64,000 bases of DNA from Hyphomonas sp. (GCA_016124495.1 WGNP01000002.1:109676-173675); one strand, 5' to 3'. Positions 1 through 8,581 are shown, counted from the stretch's first letter. A program made the numbers and translations. The notes: generated by a model not told the origin, from the letters alone.

Positions 1-1
1 T

Positions 2-343
2 ACCGTGCGATCCGGGCCCGAGCGGATCGCGGGCCTGCGCAGGATCCCCGGACCCGAGGCAAAAATGATGGCAGACCTGCTGGCGGCCAGTAATAATCTG
101 GAAGCGCGCTGGAAGAACGGCCAGATGGCGCCGATGCATGATCCGTCCACGGTGGTCTACCTGCTCGCCCCGGAGATCTTCGAGGTGAAGCCCTGCCGCG
201 TCAGTGTCGTCACCCGCCCCGGCGCCGGGTTTGGCCGTACCCGGGTGAAAGACACCAGACGCGGCCCCCATGCCTGGGTCACTGCCGCCGATGCCGATGC
301 CTTCTTCGGCGTCATCGAAGACCTGCTGAAAGGCCGCGCATGA
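2..343 (+). CDS. Inosine/uridine-preferring nucleoside hydrolase, C-terminal part (5' end outside window)
   Basis: The reading frame is open from the first bases of the window, so the N-terminus is missing. The visible 110 or so residues match the C-terminal third of the IunH/Rih family: the HDPSTVVYLL segment carries the conserved histidine that closes the active site over the ribose, followed by the usual F.V.PC.V.V strand. The family splits purine or pyrimidine ribosides into base and ribose. The stop overlaps the ribokinase start as ATGA, which suits a salvage operon in which released ribose is phosphorylated next. A GTG at position 5 could act as a start but is almost certainly internal. 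The calcium-binding N-terminal DxD motif cannot be seen here. Confidence 0.8.
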   Translation, partial: TVRSGPERIAGLRRIPGPEAKMMADLLAASNNLEARWKNGQMAPMHDPSTVVYLLAPEIFEVKPCRVSVVTRPGAGFGRTRVKDTRRGPHAWVTAADADAFFGVIEDLLKGRA

Positions 344-1182
344 TCACCGTCGTCGGCTCCGTCAATCTCGATCTCGTCGCCTCCGGCGCGCCGCTGCCGC
401 GTCCGGGCGAAACCGTCACCGGCGCCCACCTCGCGCGCTATCCGGGCGGCAAGGGCGCCAACCAGGCGCTCGCCGCCGCCCGCCTCGGCCACCAGGTCCG
501 CCTCATAGCTGCGGTCGGAAATGACGACATGGCCGAAGAAGCACTGAAGCTTCTGCGCGCGGGCGGTGTCGACCTCTCCGCTACGCACTTCCTGAACGGC
601 GAGACGACCGGCGTTGCCCTGATTGCCGTCTCCCCCGAGGGCGAGAATCTCATCGTGGTCTGTCCGGGGGCGAACAATGCGCTCTCTGCCAGCGACGTGC
701 AGGAAGAAACAATCGGGCACATGCTTGGCGTGCTGGAAGTCCCCATCCCCGCCCTGCTCGCCGCCGCCAGGCGCGCCACCGGCCTCGTCGCCCTGAACCT
801 CGCGCCCGCGCTGCCGGTGCCGGATGAACTGCTGGCGCAGGCAGACCTCCTCGTCGTCAACGAAACCGAGGCTGCCTTCTACGGCGTGTCCCTCCATGCC
901 CCTGGACGCCTGGTCGCCATCTCGCTCGGAAGCGATGGCGCCGAGCTCTGGAAAGGCGGCACACGGATCGCCTCAGCCCGGCCGCCGCAGGTCCGCGTCG
1001 TCGACACCGTCGGCGCCGGGGATACCTTTTTCGCCGCCCTTTCCTGCGCCCTGATCAAAGGCATCGACCACCAGGCTGCGCTCACTTTTGCGGTCGCCGC
1101 CGGCGCCGCCACCTGCACCAAACCCGGCGCGCAGCCGAGCCTGCCCACCCGCGCCGAAGTCGAGGCCCTGCTGAAAGCCTAG
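340..1182 (+). CDS. rbsK: Ribokinase (PfkB family)
   Basis: At 280 residues it is slightly shorter than typical ribokinases. It begins with the family start (VVGSVNLDLV), has the first PfkB signature around residues 35-45 (GGKGANQALAAA), and the second signature with the catalytic aspartate near residue 227 (DTVGAGDTF). The enzyme phosphorylates D-ribose to ribose-5-phosphate in the cytoplasm. Its ATG overlaps the stop of the nucleoside hydrolase by four bases, so ribose from nucleoside breakdown is the likely substrate. No ribose transporter is seen next to it. Another PfkB sugar specificity cannot be excluded, but the N-terminal ribose-type signature favours ribokinase. Confidence 0.9.
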   Translation: MITVVGSVNLDLVASGAPLPRPGETVTGAHLARYPGGKGANQALAAARLGHQVRLIAAVGNDDMAEEALKLLRAGGVDLSATHFLNGETTGVALIAVSPEGENLIVVCPGANNALSASDVQEETIGHMLGVLEVPIPALLAAARRATGLVALNLAPALPVPDELLAQADLLVVNETEAAFYGVSLHAPGRLVAISLGSDGAELWKGGTRIASARPPQVRVVDTVGAGDTFFAALSCALIKGIDHQAALTFAVAAGAATCTKPGAQPSLPTRAEVEALLKA

Positions 1183-1294
1183 CCGCAGAGACCTGCAAAA
1201 AAGCTGGCACTCTGGCACCTGGGTGGCGGGCTTGGTTGGTCATCAAAAGGTAGTTTCCGGGCAAGATTCCGCATCCCGGCGCCAGCGCGCACGA

Positions 1295-2200
1295 TCAAAG
1301 GCGCGGAAACGCCCCCGCCCGGCTCAGCGCCGACGAGACGCCGTGTCCCAGTACACCCTCCAGCCAGCGCGCCGTCTCGATCATCCGTTCAAGGTCAATC
1401 CCCGTCTCAAAGCCCGCCCGGTGCAGCATCCAGATGACATCCTCGGTCGCCACATTACCCGTTGCGCCCGGCGCAAACGGGCAGCCGCCGATCCCGCCGC
1501 AGCTGGCATCGATCACATCGACGCCCGCCTCGACAGCCGCAAACACATTGCCGAGGCCCGCTCCGCGCGTGCCGTGAAAATGCAGCCGCAGAGACACATC
1601 GGGCGCCTCCATCCGTACGCGCTCAATCCTCTGGCGTACGTCCCAGGGCGTCGCCGCGCCGATCGTGTCGCCCAGTGCGAGCTCTGCAATCCCCGCCCGC
1701 TGCGCCTGCGCGGCAAGATTGCCGACCACGCCGATATCCACATCCCCGTCATAGGGATCGCCAAACGCCACCGAAATCGTCGCCGATAGCGGCAACCCTG
1801 CCTCGTGCACCAGCGGCGCACATTTCGCCAGCATGTCGGCGCTCTCCTGCGGGCTCATGCCCTGATTGCGGCGTCCGAACCCCTCGCCCGCCACCAGTAC
1901 GAAATTGATCTCGTCCGCCTTCGCCTCGATCGCTCGGCGCACCCCTGTCTCGTTCAGGGCCAGCGCGATATGCTTCGTCCGACTGTTCCGCTTCAGCGCG
2001 GCAAACACCGCCGGCGAGTCCGCCATCTTCGGCACCGCCCTGGGCGAGACGAAACTGCCGGACTCCATCCGCGCCACCCCCGCCGCCTCCAGCCGGGCGA
2101 TGAACTCCAGCTTCTGGTCAACACTCAGGTTCGCCGGGTCATTCTGCAACCCGTCGCGGGGCCCGACCTCGACGATATGGATCTTGCGTCCCATGATCAT
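1295..2200 (-). CDS. mvaB: Hydroxymethylglutaryl-CoA lyase
   Basis: This 301-residue protein belongs to the HMGL/DRE-TIM family. It opens with the metal and substrate segment VEVGPRDGLQN, has the ESGSFVSPRAVPKMAD stretch typical of HMG-CoA lyase, and near residue 237 the GGIGGCPFAPGATGN segment containing the catalytic cysteine loop. It cleaves HMG-CoA to acetyl-CoA and acetoacetate, the last step of leucine degradation. The start ATG overlaps the stop of the upstream enoyl-CoA hydratase (ATGA), so the two are coupled. A second in-frame ATG two codons in would also work. No methylcrotonyl-CoA carboxylase genes are in the window. Confidence 0.92.
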   Translation of the reverse strand: MIMGRKIHIVEVGPRDGLQNDPANLSVDQKLEFIARLEAAGVARMESGSFVSPRAVPKMADSPAVFAALKRNSRTKHIALALNETGVRRAIEAKADEINFVLVAGEGFGRRNQGMSPQESADMLAKCAPLVHEAGLPLSATISVAFGDPYDGDVDIGVVGNLAAQAQRAGIAELALGDTIGAATPWDVRQRIERVRMEAPDVSLRLHFHGTRGAGLGNVFAAVEAGVDVIDASCGGIGGCPFAPGATGNVATEDVIWMLHRAGFETGIDLERMIETARWLEGVLGHGVSSALSRAGAFPRL

Positions 2201-3027
2201 TTACCCGTGAAGGCCGGCGCGCGGCGCTCAACGAAACTCGCCACGCCCTCCTTGAAGTCATGCGCCGCAAAGCTCGCCTCCATCTCTGCATCCGCCACCG
2301 CGAGGGACTCGCCATAGGACTGGAAATAGCTCTCGCGAATCTGCCGCTTCATGATCGCCACCGAGCGCGGCGAGACCTGCGTCGCCAGATGCTGCGCCAC
2401 CTCGCCGACATGCGCCATCAGCTCCGCTCCGGGGTGCGCGCGGTTGACGAGGCCAAGGCGCTCGGCCTCCACGCCGTCAAACTTGCGCGCGGTGAATAGC
2501 AGATCCAGCGCATTCGCCTCGCCGACCAGGCGCGGCAGCTGCCAAGCGATGCCGTGCTCGGCAATCAACCCGCGCTGAGCAAACGCTGTCGTGAACTTCG
2601 CATCGGCCGCAGCATATCGCAGGTCCGCAAACAGCGTCAGGATAAGGCCAATGCCCGCACACGGACCATTGATCGCCGCGATGATCGGCTTCGGGCAAGC
2701 GAACATATGACCGAACCGGCCCGGAAAGGTTTGCTCAAGAGCTGACGGCGCAGGCCGCTTCACTTCCGGACGGCTCGCCTGGTAATTCTCGCCGCCGCCC
2801 GCCTGGATCGACTGCAGTCCGTTCATGTCGGCCCCTGCGCAAAAACCGCGCCCGGCGCCGGTGATCACTATGCAGCGCACCGCCTCGTCCGCCCCGCCGG
2901 CACGGATCGCCGTCTCCACTTCGGTCTGCATCAGGCCGGTCCACGCATTCAGCCGCTCCGGCCGGTTCAGCGTGATCGTCAGCACGCCGCCTGCCACGTG
3001 CGTGAGAATTTCCCTGTAGTCGGTCAT
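2197..3027 (-). CDS. Enoyl-CoA hydratase/isomerase family protein
   Basis: The protein is 276 residues with a crotonase fold. The oxyanion-hole segments are GRGFCAGADMNG (near residue 65) and the INGPCAGIGL turn (near 125). A Gly/Ser/Pro-rich insert lies between them. Crotonases hydrate or isomerise enoyl-CoA esters. The start at 3027 is chosen because a GGAG ribosome site lies just upstream (AAGGGAGCCTCCGG before ATG); the frame stays open further upstream but without coding character. It is translationally coupled to the HMG-CoA lyase, which suggests a role in leucine or isoprenoid catabolism such as methylglutaconyl-CoA hydration; the substrate is inferred only. Confidence 0.88.
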   Translation of the reverse strand: MTDYREILTHVAGGVLTITLNRPERLNAWTGLMQTEVETAIRAGGADEAVRCIVITGAGRGFCAGADMNGLQSIQAGGGENYQASRPEVKRPAPSALEQTFPGRFGHMFACPKPIIAAINGPCAGIGLILTLFADLRYAAADAKFTTAFAQRGLIAEHGIAWQLPRLVGEANALDLLFTARKFDGVEAERLGLVNRAHPGAELMAHVGEVAQHLATQVSPRSVAIMKRQIRESYFQSYGESLAVADAEMEASFAAHDFKEGVASFVERRAPAFTGK

Positions 3028-3141
3028 CCGGAGGCTCCCTTGATTATGTATCGCCCGAGTGTAGCCCCGATCCGCGCCGGATGTCAGCCTTTCCCGGCGC
3101 CCGCTTGACTCTGCCCTGCGCCGCCCCGTACGCCTCGGGTC

Positions 3142-3543
3142 ATGACCGACTATCCTCATCCCCTCGCCGGCCGCGCCCAGGACGAAACACACGAGCTGCG
3201 CCCGAAATTCGATAACAGCGGCCTCGTGGCCGCCATCGCGCAGGATGCGGAGACCGGCGAAGTGCTGATGCTCGCCTGGATGAACGCCGAGGCGCTGGCC
3301 CGCACGCTGGAGACGAGGCGCGCGACCTACTGGTCCCGTTCGCGCGGCGAAATCTGGGTGAAGGGCGAGACCTCCGGCCAGACGCAGGACGTCATCGAAA
3401 TCAGGGTCGACTGCGACCAGGACGCCGTCCTCCTGAAAGTGCGCCAGACCGGCGGCGCATGCCATACAGGCCGCGAGAGCTGCTTCTACCGGATCGCGGA
3501 CGCCTCCGGGCTCACGGTGGCGGGCGAGGGCGAAGCAGGCTAG
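3142..3543 (+). CDS. hisI: Phosphoribosyl-AMP cyclohydrolase
   Basis: This 133-residue protein is the monofunctional HisI form without a HisE domain. It shows the metal site DCDQDAVL near residue 92 and the zinc cysteines in [12 protein letters not shown] near 108, together with the upstream MLAWMN and [14 protein letters not shown] blocks. It opens the purine ring of phosphoribosyl-AMP, the third step of histidine synthesis. It stands alone here, away from other his genes, as is common in alphaproteobacteria. It faces away from the enoyl-CoA hydratase, so the 114-bp gap between them probably holds two promoters. Confidence 0.93.
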   Translation: MTDYPHPLAGRAQDETHELRPKFDNSGLVAAIAQDAETGEVLMLAWMNAEALARTLETRRATYWSRSRGEIWVKGETSGQTQDVIEIRVDCDQDAVLLKVRQTGGACHTGRESCFYRIADASGLTVAGEGEAG

Positions 3544-3580
3544 CCTCAGGTCAATTCAAAACGTCCTGAAGGAAACCGCC

Positions 3581-4465
3581 ATGCGCCTCGTGCTCCTGCT
3601 GACTGCCGCCACCGGCGCGCTGCTCCTCGCCGCCTGCGCGCCCGAAACGCCCGCAGCGGTCGAGGCCGTCGCCGACGGGCCGGCGCCCGAAGTTGCCGAA
3701 GCGGCCGCACTCACCGTGAACGTGCTGGATTGCGGCAAGATCACGATCTCGAATCTCGATGCGTTTTCATCGGCCGGAGACTATGCGGGCCAGGCAGATG
3801 AATTCACGGACACCTGCTACCTCGTCAACCACCCCAACGGCCGCCTGCTGTGGGACCTCGGCCTGCCCACCCAACTGGTCGGCCAGCCGCCTTTCACCCA
3901 GCAGATTTTCACGGTATCCGTAGAGAAGTCGATCAAAGACCAGCTCGCGGCCCTCGGCATCTTGCCGTCGGAAATCACCTACGTGTCCATCTCGCACAGT
4001 CATTTTGACCATGTGGGACAAGTCGACCAGGTCCAGGGATCGACCTGGCTGGTGAACCAGAAAGAATATGACGCGATGTTCCCGCCAGACGGTGCACCGC
4101 TGGCAGACCCGACACTCGCGCCCACCTATGCCCTGTTCCAGCCGATGGAACGCCAGATCATCGGCGCCGAGCATGACGTGTTCGGGGACGGCAGCGTCGT
4201 GATTTTTGAGACCAGCGGGCACACGCCCGGCCATGCGTCACTCCAGCTCAAGATGCCGGAGACCGGCCCCGTGCTACTGACGGGCGATCTCTATCACTGC
4301 ACCGAAAGCCGCGCCCTCGGCCGTGTGCCGCGCTTCAACTACAATGAAGCAGACACGGTCGCTGCGTTTGCCGCCTTCGAGGCGCGGGCCGCTGAGCTGG
4401 GCGCGAAGGTGATCATCCAGCACGAGCCGGCCGATATCGCGCCGCTTGGCGGCATCATCCGTTAG
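3581..4465 (+). CDS. Metallo-beta-lactamase-fold lipoprotein, N-acyl homoserine lactonase-like
   Basis: At 294 residues, it starts with a lipoprotein signal peptide ending in the lipobox LLAAC, so it is probably exported and lipid-anchored. The mature part has the dinuclear zinc motif HSHFDH (near residue 138), a later histidine in SGHTPGHAS, an aspartate in TGDLYHC, and a final histidine in IIQHEP, which is a complete MBL metal set. The spacing and N-terminal strand pattern resemble the AiiA/AttM lactonase group. It may hydrolyse lactones or other esters in the envelope; true quorum-quenching activity is not shown by sequence. It lies 37 bp after hisI and is probably read separately. Confidence 0.8.
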   Translation: MRLVLLLTAATGALLLAACAPETPAAVEAVADGPAPEVAEAAALTVNVLDCGKITISNLDAFSSAGDYAGQADEFTDTCYLVNHPNGRLLWDLGLPTQLVGQPPFTQQIFTVSVEKSIKDQLAALGILPSEITYVSISHSHFDHVGQVDQVQGSTWLVNQKEYDAMFPPDGAPLADPTLAPTYALFQPMERQIIGAEHDVFGDGSVVIFETSGHTPGHASLQLKMPETGPVLLTGDLYHCTESRALGRVPRFNYNEADTVAAFAAFEARAAELGAKVIIQHEPADIAPLGGIIR

Positions 4466-4493
4466 CGGACAATCCCCTGGAAGACAGCAGCGC

Positions 4494-6194
4494 TCAATTG
4501 CCGCCTTCTAACAGACGGCGGGCGATGACCATCGCCTGCACTTCGCCGGCGCCTTCGAAGATATTGAGGATGCGGGCATCCTGCAGCAGCCGGCTGATCG
4601 GGTATTCAAGGGCGAAGCCGTTGCCGCCATGGATCTGCAGCGCGTTGTCGGCTGCGGCCCAGGCTGCGCGCGCGCCGAGCAGTTTCGCCATGCCGGCTTC
4701 GAGGTCGCAGCGCTTGCCTTCATCCTTCTGGCGGGCCGAGTAATACGTGAGCTGGCGTACGCCGATCAGTTCGGCAGCCATCATCACGAGTTTGTTGGAG
4801 ACGCGCGGGAAATTGAATATCGCCTGGCCAAACTGGTTGCGGTCGAGCGCGTAGCGCAGGCCGATCTCGAACGCGTTTTGGGCAACGCCCACGGCGCGGG
4901 CAGCGGTCTGGATGCGGGCGCTCTCGAAGGTCGCCATCAGGTGCTTGAATCCCTGGCCTTCCACGCCGCCGAGCAGATTCTCCGCCTTCACCCTGAACGC
5001 ATCAAAACCTATCTCGTATTCCTTCATGCCGCGGTAGCCGAGCACTTCAATCTCGCCGCCGGTCATGCCGTCGGCCGGGAACGGATCAGCGTCTGTGCCG
5101 CGTGGCTTTTCGGCGAGCAGCATGGAGAGGCCGGAGAAATTGTTCGTGGCCGGATCAGTTCGCGCGAGCAGCGTCATCAGGTCGGCGCGCACCGGGTGCG
5201 TGATCCAGGTCTTGTTGCCGGTGACCACATATTCCGATCCGTCTGCGGATTTCACCGCGCGCGTACGCAGCGAACCAAGGTCCGAGCCGGTATTGGGTTC
5301 GGTGAACACGGCGGTGGGCAGGATTTCGCCGGACGCGATGGCGGGCAGCCACTTCGCTTTTTGCTCCTCGGTGCCGCCGATCAGGATCAGCTCAGCGGCG
5401 ATCTCCGAACGTGTGCCGAGCGAGCCGGTGCCGATATAGCCGCGCGAGAGTTCCTCGGAGACGACGCACATCGCCGTCTTGCCCATGCCGAGGCCGCCGA
5501 ACTCCTCCGGGATCGTCAGGCCGAAGACGCCGAGTTCGGCCATCTCGTTGACGATGTCCATCGGGATGTATTCGTTGCGCAGGTGCCAGCCATGCGCGAC
5601 CGGCTTGATCCGCGTCGCTGCAAATTTCGCGAACTGCTCGCGCACCATCTCCATCGTCTCGTCGAGACCGGTGCGCTCCACCGTGTGGCGCGACAGGGCG
5701 TCCGGCAGGAAGGTCGCGGCAGCAGCCATCACCTCGGGTGTCTTGCCTTCAGTGATAAAACGCTCAATCGCAGGCGCAGACAGCAGCGCAACTTCGACCG
5801 GGCCGCAGCCGAGATCGGCGGGGCGGACCATCTCGCCCTGGTTCATCGGAATACCGCCGCGCAGCTGCGCGCAGTATTCGCCGAACAGGATCTGGGAGAG
5901 CAGTGCCTCGACGTCACCGAACTGGCCCTCGGCTTCGAGGCGCGCGGCCCAGCAGGCCGTCTGGCGGAGAGTTTCAAGATAGGTCGCGACCCAGGCGAGG
6001 CCGTGGGCGCGGTGCTGGTGGCGCTCGAAGGCGGCGCGGTCCGGCTTACCATTGGGCAGGGAGAGGCTCAGGCGCGCGGCGCTGGTGGCGGCATCCACAT
6101 AGGTTTCCACGGCCGTGACGGCTTCCGCCATGGCCTGCGGCAGACCCTTTATCCGGGCCGCGGCCACATCGTCAAATCCGCTCAAGCCGTCCAT
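4494..6194 (-). CDS. mcd: Acyl-CoA dehydrogenase with N-terminal extension, probable (2S)-methylsuccinyl-CoA dehydrogenase
   Basis: The protein is 566 residues: a helical extension of about 170 residues followed by a full acyl-CoA dehydrogenase (TEPNTGSDLGSLRTRA FAD/substrate loop, WITH segment, and C-terminal FEGAGEVQ). Ordinary family members are about 390 residues; the length and blocks such as GYIGTGSLGTRSEIAAELI and GMTGGEIEVLGYRGMKEYE recall Mcd of the ethylmalonyl-CoA pathway, which oxidises methylsuccinyl-CoA to mesaconyl-CoA. I chose the ATG at 6194 because GAGGGAAC precedes it at proper spacing; a TTG at 6221 is the alternative. The Mcd assignment is from remembered family features and should be tested by alignment. 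Confidence 0.75.
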   Translation of the reverse strand: MDGLSGFDDVAAARIKGLPQAMAEAVTAVETYVDAATSAARLSLSLPNGKPDRAAFERHQHRAHGLAWVATYLETLRQTACWAARLEAEGQFGDVEALLSQILFGEYCAQLRGGIPMNQGEMVRPADLGCGPVEVALLSAPAIERFITEGKTPEVMAAAATFLPDALSRHTVERTGLDETMEMVREQFAKFAATRIKPVAHGWHLRNEYIPMDIVNEMAELGVFGLTIPEEFGGLGMGKTAMCVVSEELSRGYIGTGSLGTRSEIAAELILIGGTEEQKAKWLPAIASGEILPTAVFTEPNTGSDLGSLRTRAVKSADGSEYVVTGNKTWITHPVRADLMTLLARTDPATNNFSGLSMLLAEKPRGTDADPFPADGMTGGEIEVLGYRGMKEYEIGFDAFRVKAENLLGGVEGQGFKHLMATFESARIQTAARAVGVAQNAFEIGLRYALDRNQFGQAIFNFPRVSNKLVMMAAELIGVRQLTYYSARQKDEGKRCDLEAGMAKLLGARAAWAAADNALQIHGGNGFALEYPISRLLQDARILNIFEGAGEVQAMVIARRLLEGGN

Positions 6195-6325
6195 GACCCG
6201 TTCCCTCAATCGTTTTAGCAAGTGTTCCGGTACTTCCGATATTATAGGCGCGCCGCCGCAACTGGCGAGTCCGGATGGTGCGGCGCAACAACGCTGGGCC
6301 TGCGAAGCCGGCGCCGCGCCAATCC

Positions 6326-6396
6326 TTAACGCTTTGCTTACACGCGTTAACCAGCTGCGAGTTGATTAGGGTATCGTTAACCCTCAGATTATTAAC
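6326..6396. promoter_or_regulatory. Cluster of four TTAAC boxes upstream of the 2TM gene
   Basis: TTAAC occurs at 6326, 6347, 6377 and 6392 in the AT-richer gap between the divergent acyl-CoA dehydrogenase and the 2TM gene. CtrA of Caulobacter-type bacteria binds TTAA-N7-TTAA; none of the pairs has that exact spacing, so these are at best half-sites. This gap must hold the promoter of the 2TM gene. Confidence 0.25.
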
Positions 6397-6464
6397 AGAA
6401 CCTTGGTGCGAGAAGCCCAAATAAATCAACCATCGTAGCGAACCTTTCAGGAGCCGCCCGCCGG

Positions 6465-7622
6465 ATGCCCCCCTATTCACGATTTAGGCTGATCTCGAAT
6501 ACCGCCGCCGCCGCGTTGATCGCCGGCGGCTTGTGCGCCGTCTGGCCGCTTCTGGCGGGGATTATCGCCGCCGCCACCGGCGGCGTGACGGCCGCCTATA
6601 CGGCCTTTGTCGCCGCCGCCGCCCTGCTGTCGGTCGTCGCTTTCCTGACCCTCTCCGAAGCCGTTTTCCCCGCCCTGTTCCAGACCGCGTTCCTGCGCCG
6701 GATGGTGCTGGGTCGGCATTATGTCGAAGGCACCTGGCTGCAAGCCGAGCGCGGGCCTTCGGGCAGCGAGCGGCTGACCGTGCTGCACATCAGCCCGGCC
6801 GGCGCCGGCTATGAAGTGTCCGGTTACAGCCTCAACCGGGAAAGCGAGATCGAAAGCAACTGCATGGTCGAGTATACCAAGCTCGACGGGCCGGTGCTGT
6901 TCCATGCCTATCGCAGCCTGATGCCTGACGGGGTGGGCAATCAGGCGCGGGGCGCCAGCGAGCTGATGTTCGAACAACGTCGCGGCGCACCGAAGGCTTA
7001 CTCCGGATACGGAGAACCTGTCGGCGGGCGCCGCTACCAGATCGAAGGCGTCAAGCTGACCAGATGGTCCGAACGCCGTAGGTTGCGCAAACTGGACCAG
7101 CGGGCGGGCCTGGTCGATACCTACTGGAACCTGTTTTTCGGCGCCGCCGCAATCGAGGTGCAGGACAGGGTCTATGAGCCGCCCGCCGTGCGCCGGCCAG
7201 TGATCGTCGATGCGGCGAAGCCGGCCTTTGTCGAACGCCGCAATCCGGACCGCGCGCTGTCAGAAGACGGCCCCGTGATCACCCGCCGCCGGGCCAGCGA
7301 CTGGCGCAGCGAGGACGCAACCCCGACCGCTGACCGGATCCGGGCCCGGATGCTGGAAGCCGAAGAAGCAATCGAGGAAGACGATCTGGACGGGGCGGCA
7401 GAATTCGACACCGAGGAGGACGAGGCTGACGAGGTCCTGCTCGAGGAAAACGAAGCGCTCGAGTATGAAGCTGACGCCGAAGACGACGAAGAGATCGACG
7501 ACATCGATGCCTTCGAAGATGACGAGCCCGAGGCGATCGCTGCCGAATCGGAAGACGAGGGCAAACCCCCGGCGACCGACGATGAGCCTGTCCGCATCCG
7601 CCAGCGCTACGCGCGCCGCTGA
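6465..7622 (+). CDS. Two-TM protein with beta-rich domain and acidic tail (Cap15-like architecture), function unknown
   Basis: This protein is 385 residues. Two hydrophobic helices (about 12-38 and 43-70) are followed by a domain rich in beta strands (about 80-200) that begins HYVEGTW and continues with short strand-turn repeats (GYEVSGYSLN, GRRYQIEGVKL). Residues 300-375 are strikingly acidic, and the protein ends in basic RIRQRYARR. The order 2TM then beta-barrel recalls the S-2TM-beta family that includes the CBASS effector Cap15, but no nucleotidyltransferase is nearby, so this is only an architectural resemblance. An AGGAGCC ribosome site precedes the ATG, and a strong terminator follows, so it is a single-gene unit. 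Confidence 0.7.
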   Translation: MPPYSRFRLISNTAAAALIAGGLCAVWPLLAGIIAAATGGVTAAYTAFVAAAALLSVVAFLTLSEAVFPALFQTAFLRRMVLGRHYVEGTWLQAERGPSGSERLTVLHISPAGAGYEVSGYSLNRESEIESNCMVEYTKLDGPVLFHAYRSLMPDGVGNQARGASELMFEQRRGAPKAYSGYGEPVGGRRYQIEGVKLTRWSERRRLRKLDQRAGLVDTYWNLFFGAAAIEVQDRVYEPPAVRRPVIVDAAKPAFVERRNPDRALSEDGPVITRRRASDWRSEDATPTADRIRARMLEAEEAIEEDDLDGAAEFDTEEDEADEVLLEENEALEYEADAEDDEEIDDIDAFEDDEPEAIAAESEDEGKPPATDDEPVRIRQRYARR

Positions 7623-7641
7623 TCCGTCCACGCACCCGCAG

Positions 7642-7673
7642 ACGGCCCTTCCTCACGGAGGGGCCGTTTTTTT
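7642..7673 (+). terminator. Rho-independent terminator after the 2TM gene
   Basis: An 11-bp stem (ACGGCCCTTCC with GGAGGGGCCGT, one G-T pair) with a TCAC loop is followed by seven T. It ends six bases before the stop of the convergent SDR gene. Confidence 0.9.
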
Positions 7674-7678
7674 GGGGG

Positions 7679-8488
7679 TTAGTCCATCCGGCGGTACCTC
7701 GAGGACTGGGCGCGAACCATCGCGCGGCCGAGGGGTTCAGGCAGGATACGGGTCAGCGTCGCCAGCATTTTGTTAGCGCCGCCGGGAACGACCACCGGCT
7801 GGCCGCGGTTGACCGCCTCGATGCCCGCTGCGACGACGGGCGCCGCTTCCATCCACAGCCATTGCGGCATCTGCTTCGTCGCCTCACGCGTGCCGTTCAC
7901 GTCGTGGAACTCGCTGAACGTGAAGCCCGGGCAAAGCGCCGTGCAATGAACGTCCGTGTGCCCGAGGGCCTCGCATTCGGCATTTATGCTCTCGGAGAAC
8001 CTGATCAGGCCGGCCTTCACGCTGCCATACAGTGTGTGGCCCGCGCTGCCGGCCGCGTAGCCGGCAAGCGAGGCCACGTTGATAATGCGGCCAAACCTGC
8101 GCGCCGCCATGCCGGGCAGCAGCCGGTGGGTCAGTTCGATGGGGGCCGTGTAGAGCACCTGCAGGAAGGCCGCCTGATCTTCCCAACGCGTGGTGAAGAA
8201 CGTACCCGGAAGGCCGTAACCCGCATTGTTGACGAGCGCATCTACCGTCAGCCCCCCGGCGTCCAGCCTGGCGAAAAGCCGCGCCGGCGCGGCAGGGTCG
8301 GCAAGGTCCTCGGCCATCACGGTGATGTCCACGCCGTTCCGGCTGCGGATCTCGTCTGCCAGCGCCAGCAAGCGGTCTTCGCGCCGGGCCGTAAGGACGA
8401 GGTTCCAACCGAGGGCGGCATATTGGCGGGCAAACTCTGCGCCGATCCCTGCGGAAGCGCCCGTAATCAGGCAAAGACGTCGATTCAT
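7679..8488 (-). CDS. SDR family NAD(P)-dependent oxidoreductase
   Basis: At 269 residues it has the classical short-chain dehydrogenase pattern: cofactor motif TGASAGIG at residues 9-16, NNAGYG near 87, catalytic serine in NVASLAG near 138, and YGSVKAG (Tyr-x3-Lys) near 153. It probably acts on a small alcohol or ketone in the cytoplasm with NADP, as an arginine pair (TARRED) follows strand two. The start at 8488 gives the standard N-terminus (MNRRLCLITG); the frame remains open upstream without family similarity. It is divergent from the TonB receptor, with a palindrome in between. The substrate cannot be told. Confidence 0.88.
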   Translation of the reverse strand: MNRRLCLITGASAGIGAEFARQYAALGWNLVLTARREDRLLALADEIRSRNGVDITVMAEDLADPAAPARLFARLDAGGLTVDALVNNAGYGLPGTFFTTRWEDQAAFLQVLYTAPIELTHRLLPGMAARRFGRIINVASLAGYAAGSAGHTLYGSVKAGLIRFSESINAECEALGHTDVHCTALCPGFTFSEFHDVNGTREATKQMPQWLWMEAAPVVAAGIEAVNRGQPVVVPGGANKMLATLTRILPEPLGRAMVRAQSSRYRRMD

Positions 8489-8566
8489 GCTCAAAAACTC
8501 ACCAGAATTAGTAATGTGTGGCGCAAATACAACAAATCCGTAACTTAAACATGACGAGAGCACCGC

Positions 8567-8581
8567 TTGCGCGTTGCGCAA
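8567..8581. promoter_or_regulatory. Inverted repeat, possible operator between SDR and TonB receptor
   Basis: TTGCGC, spacer GTT, GCGCAA: a perfect six-base inverted repeat with a three-base spacer, in the 178-bp divergent intergenic region about 85 bp before the receptor start. No regulator gene lies next to it, so the binder is unknown. Confidence 0.4.

Noticed and set aside
4629..6218. A 529-codon open frame on the plus strand opposite the acyl-CoA dehydrogenase
   Set aside because: It mirrors the codon structure of the real gene; its translation is His/Arg/Ala-rich with no family motif, whereas the minus strand has a complete enzyme.
7172..7597. Serine-rich minus-strand frame opposite the acidic tail of the 2TM protein
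   Set aside because: It is the antisense of GAA/GAC-rich codons and has no independent support.
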